From assembly GCA_000752675.2 (NCBI GenBank), contig LM994627.1:492429-556428 (forward strand): 64,000 bases of DNA, written 5' to 3'. Of the stretch, positions 34,304-41,399 are shown in pieces; position 1 is the stretch's first letter, and each line of letters opens with the position of its first letter. The position numbers and the translations under genes were made by a program. Origin of the DNA: a bacterium OL-1 (GTDB lineage Bacteria; Actinomycetota; Coriobacteriia; Coriobacteriales; Atopobiaceae). Under the pieces are notes generated by a model. It searched no databases and was not told the origin of the DNA. It saw nothing but the letters and a program-made list of their open reading frames with translations.

Positions 34304-35086
34304 CTAGAAGAGCGGCGGTGTCTCGAGGAAGTTTCCGCAGAAGGATACGCGGTGTATGGGCGAAAGGCCATGCTCTCGTATGGCGGCGATGTGCTCCGGA
34401 GAGCCGTAGCCTTTGCATTCCGCTAGGTGATACTCTGGGTACTCCTCGGCCAGCGACACCATGAGCGCATCCCTCGTCACCTTGGCAACAATGGAGGCAG
34501 CAGCGATGCACGAGACGCGCGCATCGCCCTTGACGAGCGTGACCTCCTTGGGGCTCACGTGCACGGGATTCCCGTCGATGAGGACGGCATCCGCATCGAC
34601 TCCGGCATCGTCGATGGCGCGCTTCATGGCCATGCGAAGTGCCACCCCCATCCCCACGGCATCGATGGATGCGGGCTCCACGTGGGCGATGCCCACCGCA
34701 AGGGCAACGTCTGCGATGCGAGCGGCGAGGACCTCGCGCTGAGCTGGCGTGAGCTGCTTTGAGTCGTTGATGCCCCAGACAATGGGCTCATCGGGGAGCG
34801 CTACCGCGGCCACGGTGAGCGGACCGGCAAGTGCGCCGCGGCCCACCTCGTCGACACCAAGTACTAGGCCGGGGCCACCAAGCTCTCTGGCCTTGGCATA
34901 CATCGCCAGGACGCGCTCGTGCTCGCCCCGCTCGCGCGCCAGGCGCCTTTTGGCCACCTCGCGCGCATGCTGCACCTGCTTGCGGGGGTCGTCTGCGTAG
35001 CGCTCCTCAAGGCGAGCAAACTCGTCCTCGTTGGCACAGGCGAAGAGCGCCGCCACTTCGTGGGCTGTTGCCGAAGACCGCGCCAA
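34304..35086 (-). CDS. rnhB: ribonuclease HII
   Basis: RNase HII removes single ribonucleotides and RNA of RNA-DNA hybrids. The catalytic domain starts near residue 75: GLVLGVDEVGRGALAGPLTVAAV (GRG plus acidic residues), INDSKQLTPAQRE, ILIDGNPV-type strand and VTRDALM. It has an N-terminal extension of about 70 charged helical residues, common in actinobacterial and clostridial RNase HII. The TTG start at 35086 has GGGGGGAG four bases upstream; total 260 residues. It follows rplS across a terminator. Confidence 0.94.
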   Translation of the reverse strand: MARSSATAHEVAALFACANEDEFARLEERYADDPRKQVQHAREVAKRRLARERGEHERVLAMYAKARELGGPGLVLGVDEVGRGALAGPLTVAAVALPDEPIVWGINDSKQLTPAQREVLAARIADVALAVGIAHVEPASIDAVGMGVALRMAMKRAIDDAGVDADAVLIDGNPVHVSPKEVTLVKGDARVSCIAAASIVAKVTRDALMVSLAEEYPEYHLAECKGYGSPEHIAAIREHGLSPIHRVSFCGNFLETPPLF

Positions 35087-35142
35087 TGGACTCCCCCCAA
35101 ACTGGCGTCCGACATACTGGCGAAGGACGCGTCATGACTACA

Positions 35143-35177
35143 TAGTAAAGAGGGGCCACCCATGCGGGCGGCCCCTC
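35143..35177 (-). terminator. terminator of rplS
   Basis: Stem GAGGGGCCGCCC / GGGTGGCCCCTC with loop GCAT (one G-U pair), followed by TTTACT, 22 bases after the rplS stop. Confidence 0.8.
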
Positions 35178-35198
35178 CAGACATAACAATAAGATGCT

Positions 35199-35540
35199 CT
35201 AGCGCTTCTCAGGAATGCGAGCGGCCTTGCCCACGCGATCGCGGAGGTAGTAGAGCTTCGCGCGACGAACGTCGCCATGACGGACAACCTCGAGCTTGGC
35301 GATCTTGGGGCTGTGCAGGGGGAACGTACGCTCCACGCCAACGCCAAAGCTGATCTTGCGGACGGTGAAGGTCTCGCGGGAACCAGCACCGCTCATGCGG
35401 ATGACGTCACCCTGGAAGACCTGCTCACGAGAGCGGTCGCCCTCGATGATGCGGTAGTGAACCTTGACGTTGTCGCCAACCAGGACCGTGGGGATGTCCT
35501 CACGAATCTGCTGACGCTCGATGGCGCGAATGTAATCCAT
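35199..35540 (-). CDS. rplS: 50S ribosomal protein L19
   Basis: L19 sits at the 30S-50S interface. The 113-residue product reads [25 protein letters not shown] and continues through [25 protein letters not shown] and [16 protein letters not shown], all canonical. ATG at 35540 has GAGG six bases upstream; an ATG four codons earlier is possible. It has its own promoter and terminator and so is a single-gene unit, apart from its usual partner trmD, which here is at 45 kb. Confidence 0.97.
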   Translation of the reverse strand: MDYIRAIERQQIREDIPTVLVGDNVKVHYRIIEGDRSREQVFQGDVIRMSGAGSRETFTVRKISFGVGVERTFPLHSPKIAKLEVVRHGDVRRAKLYYLRDRVGKAARIPEKR

Positions 35541-35607
35541 GCTTTTCCTCATCTCTAGACTAGAGGTGCCGACGCGTGTGCGAACGACACATAGGCTTAC
35601 ACACAAG
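35541..35607 (-). promoter_or_regulatory. rplS leader with two small hairpins
   Basis: About 65 bases between the promoter and rplS. TGTG/CACA and CTCTAG/TAGAG pairings are visible, the latter right before the GAGG site. It may be an L19-type autoregulatory leader; the evidence is only the position and folding. Confidence 0.35.
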
Positions 35608-35612
35608 GGAGA

Positions 35613-35641
35613 ATTATAGAGCACTGCGAGCGGCCGGACAA
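35613..35641 (-). promoter_or_regulatory. promoter of rplS
   Basis: Minus-strand TTGTCC (35636-35641), 17-base spacer, TATAAT (35613-35618): a near-ideal housekeeping sigma promoter. Confidence 0.85.
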
Positions 35642-35686
35642 GAACTACATAACTTGATGGATAGGTCCCAGCAACTGACTACGGAC

Positions 35687-36721
35687 TTACAGGCAAAACC
35701 CCGCGACTACGCCAGACGCCGCATCTGCCTGGCCCACCGAGGACGGGAAGCCCGTCTCGCTCGCTCGGAAGAAGTACGAGCTAGAGCTGGTATCAGCGTA
35801 GTTCAGCGGATATGCGGAACGGTACCACCACGGACGAGAGGAGCCACGGTACGTGAGCGCCAGTGCGCCCGACTGCCCACCGGTCTCCCCAGTCACGCCA
35901 GCTGCCGAGAAGTACGCGTACTGCGTCCCCTCGGCGTTGAGCACAGCGTCCAGGCCAGCAGTGTAGGAAATCTCTGTAGCAAACTCATCCTCAAACCACG
36001 TGATGTTGCCGCAGACCTCGACTGCTGAGAAGGCCCACAGCCCATCGGCCGTCTGGGTGACCGACGCGACATCCGAGGTAACCCCCACGTTGTTGGTGGC
36101 CTTGGAAACGCTCACGATATGCGTCGCAAGGTCATCTGGGAGGAGCGCCATGCCGTCACTTGCAAGCCATGCCCTGAGCGAGGAGGACTCCCACCCGCCC
36201 TGGTTGGTGTTAGAGGTTTCCATGGGCTGCTCGGAGAGCATGGACACCATGAGCGTCATGCCCGCAACGCCAGAGCCGTCGGCACGCTGGTCGTGCCTGA
36301 ACCCCACGATGCGCGCATACGCCAAGGTGTTGTCATCGAGAACCACCTCACGCGTCTCGTTGACGGGCACCCCGGCGGCATCTGCCAGGTTGTACTCTTG
36401 TGCAATAGCCAGGCCCTCATCATCTGTGGCAGCAGTAGCGATCCTGGCGGAAATCTGGGAGAGCTCGTCCCAGCTATAGTCGGAGAAGGCCTTGGGCTCA
36501 AGCGTCTGCGCAGTCTCAGCACCTTGCCCCTCGGTCTCTTGGCCCGTCTGCTGAGCAGGCTCACCCGCAAGCCCGGGAGCCACGCTCTCTGCCAGCGGAC
36601 ACAGCTGGCCCGTCATAGCAAGCGCGAGCACCCCCACGGCAAGCGCAACGAACACGCAGGCAAAGACGAGCAGCCCGCGTCCTGTGCTCCCGCTGTCTCT
36701 GCGACTGTGCTTTGGAGCCAT
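35687..36721 (-). CDS. membrane-anchored DUF6273 protein
   Basis: A 344-residue protein with a short basic N-terminus, one membrane anchor (about 17-37), a low-complexity Gln/Glu/Thr linker (55-80) and an extracellular domain. The domain shows the DUF6273 pattern: GWESSSLRAWLASDGMALLP, a central YAYFSAAGVTG and a C-terminal SSRPWWYRSAYPLNY. These are seen in many Coriobacteriia and Clostridia surface proteins of unknown function. It is monocistronic; GGGGAGGG precedes the ATG by three bases. No catalytic residues can be assigned. Confidence 0.78.
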   Translation of the reverse strand: MAPKHSRRDSGSTGRGLLVFACVFVALAVGVLALAMTGQLCPLAESVAPGLAGEPAQQTGQETEGQGAETAQTLEPKAFSDYSWDELSQISARIATAATDDEGLAIAQEYNLADAAGVPVNETREVVLDDNTLAYARIVGFRHDQRADGSGVAGMTLMVSMLSEQPMETSNTNQGGWESSSLRAWLASDGMALLPDDLATHIVSVSKATNNVGVTSDVASVTQTADGLWAFSAVEVCGNITWFEDEFATEISYTAGLDAVLNAEGTQYAYFSAAGVTGETGGQSGALALTYRGSSRPWWYRSAYPLNYADTSSSSYFFRASETGFPSSVGQADAASGVVAGFCL

Positions 36722-36742
36722 GCACCCTCCCCAATCGTATTG

Positions 36743-36754
36743 CTAGACGTCTAG
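36743..36754. promoter_or_regulatory. 12-bp perfect palindrome upstream of the DUF6273 gene
   Basis: CTAGACGTCTAG lies 21 bases upstream of the start codon, between the dGTPase and DUF6273 genes. It could be an operator; only the symmetry supports this. Confidence 0.35.
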
Positions 36755-36790
36755 AGCCTACCAAAGATGCGTGTGAATGAGGTGCCACCA

Positions 36791-37852
36791 TCACCTTTCG
36801 TGCGACATGACGCCCTTCCACGAGCGTGGAACAGTGAGGTCTTCGAAGACCCTCACGGCATAGCGGTCAGTCATACCCGAGACGTAATCCGCCACCTGTA
36901 CGTCTGGGTGGTTCGAGTCGTGCTTAAGGTACTCCTCGGGCACCTCGTCCATGTGGGTCACCAGGTGATCAAAGAGAAGCTCAATCATGTGCGTGGCCTT
37001 GGGCTCCTCCTCCTTGGCATCGCCCTTGGTGTAGAGCGACTCGAAGAGGAACGAGCGGAGCTCCATCATCGCGTCCCAGACGTCTTCGGACATGCGAATG
37101 TCGCCAGCCGCTGCGCTTCCCGCACAGATATCACGGACCATGACGTCAATGCGTTCCGAGGAGCTGCTGCCGAGAAGCTCGCGAGGACGCTGCGGAAGGT
37201 CGTCCTCGGTGAGAAGGCCCGCGCGCTCGGCATCGTCGATGTCGTGGCACACGTAAGCAATGCGGTCCGCGCAGGCAACAACCCTGCCCTCAAGCGTCTG
37301 CGCGCGTTGCGAGCCGGTGTGGCAGAGGATGCCGTCGCGCACCTCCCAGGTGAGGTTGAGGCCGTGCCCGTCCTTCTCCAGGCACTCGACCAGCCTCACG
37401 CTCTGCCTGTTGTGTCGGAAGATGTAGCGGCCCTCCTGGGAGTCTGAATCGATGCCGCGATAACGAGCCATGGCACGCGAGAGGGCGCGTTCCCCGCAGT
37501 GCCCAAAGGGCGTGTGGCCAAGGTCGTGCCCCAGTGCGATTGCCTCGGTGAGATCCTCGTTGAGTCCAAGCGTGCGAGAGATGCTCCGAGCAATCTGCGC
37601 TACTTCAAGCGTGTGTGTAAGCCGTGTACGGTAGTGGTCACCCTCGGGTGCGAGGAAGACCTGCGTCTTGTTGGCCAGGCGCCTAAAGCTCTTGCAGTGG
37701 AGGATGCGGTCACGGTCGCGCTGATAGCAAGGCCTGAGGAAATCTTCCTCCTCGGGCATGTCCCGGCCCTTTGACTGCGAGCTCTTTGCTGCCTGCGCAG
37801 AGAGGAGCTCCTCCTCACGAGCTATCTGGTCCTCCCTGTCGTGAACCCTCAT
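36791..37852 (-). CDS. dgt: dGTPase-like HD phosphohydrolase
   Basis: Triphosphohydrolases of this family cut dGTP (or other dNTPs) to the nucleoside and tripolyphosphate, tuning the dNTP pool. The 353-residue product has the RDRDRILHCKSFRRLANKTQVF start, LTHTLEVAQIARSI, the HD motif in ALGHDLGHTPFGHCGE, and DRIAYVCHDIDDA. This is the 'dGTPase-like type 2' architecture common in Gram-positive bacteria and often located before dnaG. ATG at 37852 has GGAGG five bases upstream. It follows ppdK across a terminator. Confidence 0.9.
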   Translation of the reverse strand: MRVHDREDQIAREEELLSAQAAKSSQSKGRDMPEEEDFLRPCYQRDRDRILHCKSFRRLANKTQVFLAPEGDHYRTRLTHTLEVAQIARSISRTLGLNEDLTEAIALGHDLGHTPFGHCGERALSRAMARYRGIDSDSQEGRYIFRHNRQSVRLVECLEKDGHGLNLTWEVRDGILCHTGSQRAQTLEGRVVACADRIAYVCHDIDDAERAGLLTEDDLPQRPRELLGSSSSERIDVMVRDICAGSAAAGDIRMSEDVWDAMMELRSFLFESLYTKGDAKEEEPKATHMIELLFDHLVTHMDEVPEEYLKHDSNHPDVQVADYVSGMTDRYAVRVFEDLTVPRSWKGVMSHER

Positions 37853-37882
37853 GGGCGCCTCCAACATACCGGATGCTCTGAT

Positions 37883-37920
37883 AAAGAACAGGGGGAGAGG
37901 CACTAGGCCCCTCCCCCTTT
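37883..37920 (-). terminator. terminator of ppdK
   Basis: Stem AGGGGGAGGGGC / GCCTCTCCCCCT with loop CTAGT, followed by GTTCTTTATC on the minus strand, about 30 bases after ppdK. Confidence 0.8.
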
Positions 37921-37950
37921 GTGTGCTACACGTGCATCAACGCCAGGATG

Positions 37951-40707
37951 CTAGGCGACCTTGGCAGGACCGCCGTTGGAGTTGATCTTGGCCTGCGCTG
38001 CCGCAAGACGAGCGATAGGCACGCGGTACGGCGAGCAGGACACGTAGTCGAGGCCGAGGTCATAGTAGACCTGGATGGACTCGGGGTCGCCACCAGTCTC
38101 GCCGCAGACGCCGCAGACGATGTCCGGGTTGGCCTTGTGGCCACCCTCGACGCCCATCTGGACGAGCTTGGCGACGCCGGGGTCGACGGTCGCGAAGGGG
38201 TTCCGCTTGACGATCTTCTTGTCGAGGTAGAGCGGCATGAACGCGGACTCGACGTCGTCGCGGGAGAACCCGAGGCAGGTCTGGGTGAGGTCGTTAGTGC
38301 CGAAGGAGAAGAAGTCGGCGTGCTTGCCGATCTCGTCGGCGGTAATGGCAGCGCGGGGAAGCTCGATCATGGTGCCGATGGGGATCTCGAGCTTGACGCC
38401 CGTCTCCTCCTCGACCTCCTTCAGGGTCTTCTCGGCGCCGGCGCGGACGAGCTCAATCTCGGACTCGAAGGCAACGAGCGGAATCATGATCTCGGGCTTG
38501 GGGTCGAAGCCCTCCTTCTTGAGCTCGGCAGCGGCGCCCGCGATAGCGCGGACCTGCATGACGTTGAGCTCGGGGTAGACGATGCCCAGACGGCAACCAC
38601 GAAGGCCGAGCATGGGGTTGGCCTCCTGGAAGGAGTCGAGCTTGGCGAGCAGGGCGCGCTTCTCGGTGCAGTCCTTGCCGGCACACTCCTCCTTGGTGAT
38701 CTCGACCTCAAGGTCGCGCGGGTTGTCGAGGAACTCGTGCAGAGGGGGATCGAGCAGGCGCACGATGACGGTCTTGCCGTCCATGGCCTTGAACATGCCA
38801 AGGAAGTCACCCTTCTGGGCCTCGCCCAGCTTCTTGAGGGACTCCTGCTTGACGTCGTCGGACTCGGCGAGGATGAAGTTCTGGATGAGCTGCTTGCGCT
38901 CGCCAAGGAACATGTGCTCGGTGCGGTCCAGGCCGATGCCCTCGGCGCCGTTGTCAGCGGAGAGCTGCGCGTCGGCGGGGTTGTCGGCGTTGGCGCGGAC
39001 GCCAATCACGCGGCCGCGAGCGGGATCCTTGCGGACCTCGTCTGCCCAGTCGAGGATGGTCTCGAGGTCGCCGCCGAGCTGCGGACGAACCAGGGGCACC
39101 TCACCCAGGATGACGTCACCCGTGGTGCCGTCGATGGAGATGATGTCACCTTCGTGGAGGACAACGTCGGTGCCAGCAACCTTGCACTCCTTGTTAGGAG
39201 CGTCAATGTGGAGCGCCTCGACGCCGCAGACGCAGGGGGCACCCATGCCACGGGCAATGACGGCCGCGTGGGACGTCTTGCCGCCGTGAGAGGTGAGGAT
39301 GCCCTCAGCAGCAACCATGCCCTTGAGGTCATCGGGCGTGGTCTCCCAACGCACGAGGATGGAGGGCTTGCCGGCCTCCTTGAAGGCCTCGGCGTCAGCA
39401 GAGGAGAACACCACGGCACCGGTAGCAGCACCGGGGGAGGCGTTCAGGCCCTTGGCGAGGACCTCATACTTGGCCTTGGGGTCAAACTGCGGGTGCAGGA
39501 GCTGGTCGAGCTGCTCGGGAGCAACGCGCATGACGGCGGTCTCCCTGGAGATGCGACCCTCCTCGTACATCTGGATGGCAACCTTGAGCGCGGAGAGGGC
39601 GGTACGCTTGCCCACGCGGGTCTGGAGCATCCAGAGCTTGCCCTCCTGGATGGTGAACTCGAGGTCCATCATGTCGGCATAGTGATCCTCGAGGATCTCG
39701 AAGACGTGATAGAGCTCCTTGCCAGCCTCCTCGAGGCCCGGGGTCTTGGGCAGGTCGGAGATGGGCTCGGTGTTGCGGATGCCGGCCACGACGTCCTCGC
39801 CCTGGGCGTTGACCAGGAAGTCGCCGTAGCGCTCGTTGGTGCCGTCGGCGGGGTTGCGCGTGAACGCGACGCCGGTCGCCGAAGTGTCGCCCATGTTGCC
39901 GAAGACCATGCACTGGACGTTGACAGCGGTACCCAGGTCATCAGGGATCTTGTTCTGCTTGCGGTACAGAATGGCGCGCGGGGTATTCCAGGATCCGAAG
40001 ACCGCCTGCTCGGCAAGGCGCAGCTGGAGGTACGGGTCGTGCGGGAACACGGGCTTGCCGTCAACGACAACCTCGGGGTACTTCTCGGGGTCGACGTTGT
40101 CGGAGAAGATCTGCTTGAAGGTGGCGACGAGGTCCTTGAGGTCATCGGCGTTGAGCTCGGTGTCGAGCTTCACACCGCGCTCGGCCTTCTTGGCGTTGAT
40201 GGCATCCTCGAAGAGCTGGCCGTCGACGCCCATGACGACGTCCGAGAACATCTGGACGAAGCGGCGGTAGGAGTCGTAGCCAAAGCGGGGGTTGCCGGTC
40301 TTCTTGATGAGACCCTGGACAGAGTCGTCGTTGAGGCCAAGGTTAAGGACGGTGTCCATCATGCCGGGCATGGAGAAGGGGGCGCCGGAGCGAACGGAGA
40401 CGAGTAGCGGGTCGTCCTTGTCGCCGAGCTTCTTGCCCATGCGCTTCTCGAGGTCCTTGCGGTAGACGTCAATCTCGTCAAGAACGCCGTCGGGCCAGAC
40501 GTTACCAGCGGACGAGTAAGCGACGCAGGTCTGGCAGGTGATGGAGAATCCCGGAGGAACGGGAAGGCCGATGTTGGCCATCTCCGCCAGGTTGGCGCCC
40601 TTGCCGCCGGTGATCCACTTCGCCTCGTCGACGGTAGCGCCGGCAACTTCGGTCACGTTGTTGCCGTTCTCGTCCTTTCCGAAGCGGTACACGTGCTTCT
40701 CAGACAT
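37951..40707 (-). CDS. ppdK: pyruvate, phosphate dikinase
   Basis: PPDK interconverts pyruvate + ATP + Pi and PEP + AMP + PPi; in anaerobes it often runs glycolytically to make ATP. The 918-residue product has the ATP-grasp domain (GGKGANLAEMANIGLPVPPGF, SGAPFSMPGMMDTVLNLG), the phosphohistidine domain with GGKTSHAAVIARGMG (catalytic His, with the Thr two residues before it that is the regulatory phosphorylation site) and the C-terminal PEP-binding barrel (LRGCRLGI, GTNDLTQT, CGETGGDPE). ATG at 40707 has GGGGAG just upstream. A structured leader and a terminator separate it from the upstream truncated regulator gene. Confidence 0.97.
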   Translation of the reverse strand: MSEKHVYRFGKDENGNNVTEVAGATVDEAKWITGGKGANLAEMANIGLPVPPGFSITCQTCVAYSSAGNVWPDGVLDEIDVYRKDLEKRMGKKLGDKDDPLLVSVRSGAPFSMPGMMDTVLNLGLNDDSVQGLIKKTGNPRFGYDSYRRFVQMFSDVVMGVDGQLFEDAINAKKAERGVKLDTELNADDLKDLVATFKQIFSDNVDPEKYPEVVVDGKPVFPHDPYLQLRLAEQAVFGSWNTPRAILYRKQNKIPDDLGTAVNVQCMVFGNMGDTSATGVAFTRNPADGTNERYGDFLVNAQGEDVVAGIRNTEPISDLPKTPGLEEAGKELYHVFEILEDHYADMMDLEFTIQEGKLWMLQTRVGKRTALSALKVAIQMYEEGRISRETAVMRVAPEQLDQLLHPQFDPKAKYEVLAKGLNASPGAATGAVVFSSADAEAFKEAGKPSILVRWETTPDDLKGMVAAEGILTSHGGKTSHAAVIARGMGAPCVCGVEALHIDAPNKECKVAGTDVVLHEGDIISIDGTTGDVILGEVPLVRPQLGGDLETILDWADEVRKDPARGRVIGVRANADNPADAQLSADNGAEGIGLDRTEHMFLGERKQLIQNFILAESDDVKQESLKKLGEAQKGDFLGMFKAMDGKTVIVRLLDPPLHEFLDNPRDLEVEITKEECAGKDCTEKRALLAKLDSFQEANPMLGLRGCRLGIVYPELNVMQVRAIAGAAAELKKEGFDPKPEIMIPLVAFESEIELVRAGAEKTLKEVEEETGVKLEIPIGTMIELPRAAITADEIGKHADFFSFGTNDLTQTCLGFSRDDVESAFMPLYLDKKIVKRNPFATVDPGVAKLVQMGVEGGHKANPDIVCGVCGETGGDPESIQVYYDLGLDYVSCSPYRVPIARLAAAQAKINSNGGPAKVA

Positions 40708-40726
40708 TTCACTCCCCTGTTCGAAC

Positions 40727-40772
40727 AACCTGACACGCCTTGCGGCGCGCACTCACATCGCGGCGCCAGGTT
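40727..40772 (-). promoter_or_regulatory. leader hairpin before ppdK
   Basis: AACCTG (minus strand, 40772-40767) pairs with CAGGTT (40732-40727), extended by GGCG/CGCC pairs across a small bulge. It ends about 20 bases before the ppdK start, in an otherwise untranslated gap. Possible regulatory structure; no known riboswitch family recognised. Confidence 0.4.
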
Positions 40773-40868
40773 CAGGACACCGCAACGCCCAATTCTAGAC
40801 AGACCCATTTATTGGAGATGCCAAAATCAAGCGGTAACCGGTAGACGGAAAAATACGCCGGCGAACGT

Positions 40869-40902
40869 AACAAAATGGGGGCCAGACGTGAGTCTAGCCC
40901 CC
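40869..40902 (-). terminator. terminator after the truncated PPDK regulator gene
   Basis: Stem GGGGGCTAGAC / GTCTGGCCCCC with loop TCAC (11 pairs, one U-G), followed by ATTTTGTT. It ends the rpsP-to-glyS transcription unit and isolates ppdK. Confidence 0.88.
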
Positions 40903-40931
40903 TGAACGGACAAAAGAGTTGAACCTATGAG

Positions 40932-41336
40932 CTACTCGTTCGAAGCCGGGTGCTCCGAGAAAGTGGCGCCAATGGCGTGGCTCGGCTCCTCGCCAGTGAG
41001 CGTGGAGATGACCGTCACGGCAGGCCCGAGCAGGTCGATGGAGGGAATGCCCCTCCTGTCGAGCTCGCGGCGAATCTCGCGGCGGAGCTGGCCGTTGGCA
41101 AACGTGTGGAAGACGGCGCTTGGCCTCTCTGGGTCGAAGTTCTTGTCGAAATAGTCTCTTACCTGCTCGACGCTCTCGACACCAGACACACGAATGATCT
41201 CGACGGAGCCATCGCCAAACTGCGCGGCGGCAGCCTCCACAACGGCCTTTGCGGTCTCACCACGGGCATCAGAGAGCACGTAGATGGCAGGGACAACGTG
41301 GCCGAAAACATCATCGTCCAGATCAAGTTTCCTCAT
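40932..41336 (-). CDS. half-length PPDK regulatory protein (PSRP/DUF299) homologue
   Basis: PSRP is a bifunctional kinase/pyrophosphorylase that inactivates and reactivates PPDK by threonine phosphorylation. This 134-residue product aligns with only the N-terminal half: IYVLSDARGETAKAVVEAAAAQFG and later SIDLLGPAVTVISTLTGEEPS, as in Bacillus YqfL. The usual C-terminal half with the GVSRTSKTP nucleotide-binding loop is missing. The stop codon is followed at once by a terminator, so no frameshifted remainder exists here. It lies 63 bases after glyS and directly upstream of ppdK. It may be a decayed gene or a non-catalytic PPDK-binding domain. ATG at 41336 fits the homologues. Confidence 0.72.
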   Translation of the reverse strand: MRKLDLDDDVFGHVVPAIYVLSDARGETAKAVVEAAAAQFGDGSVEIIRVSGVESVEQVRDYFDKNFDPERPSAVFHTFANGQLRREIRRELDRRGIPSIDLLGPAVTVISTLTGEEPSHAIGATFSEHPASNE

Positions 41337-41399
41337 AGTCGATCCTCCCAAGTGACCCAATCGTGCGGGGACGTTGCAGCAAGTGTAACCGCTCTTACC

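Noticed and set aside
37921-40407. Very long open frame (828 codons) on the plus strand
   Set aside because: It is antisense to ppdK, whose motifs are complete; long antisense frames are common in high-GC genes with strong third-position bias. No ribosome binding site or family motif is seen. Similar frames opposite the ABC-F gene (10822-12924) and tsf/rpsB (26719-28437) are rejected for the same reason.
40877-40931. Frameshift hiding the missing half of the PPDK regulator
   Set aside because: The bases after the stop are a terminator and leader, with no segment matching the nucleotide-binding half in any frame.
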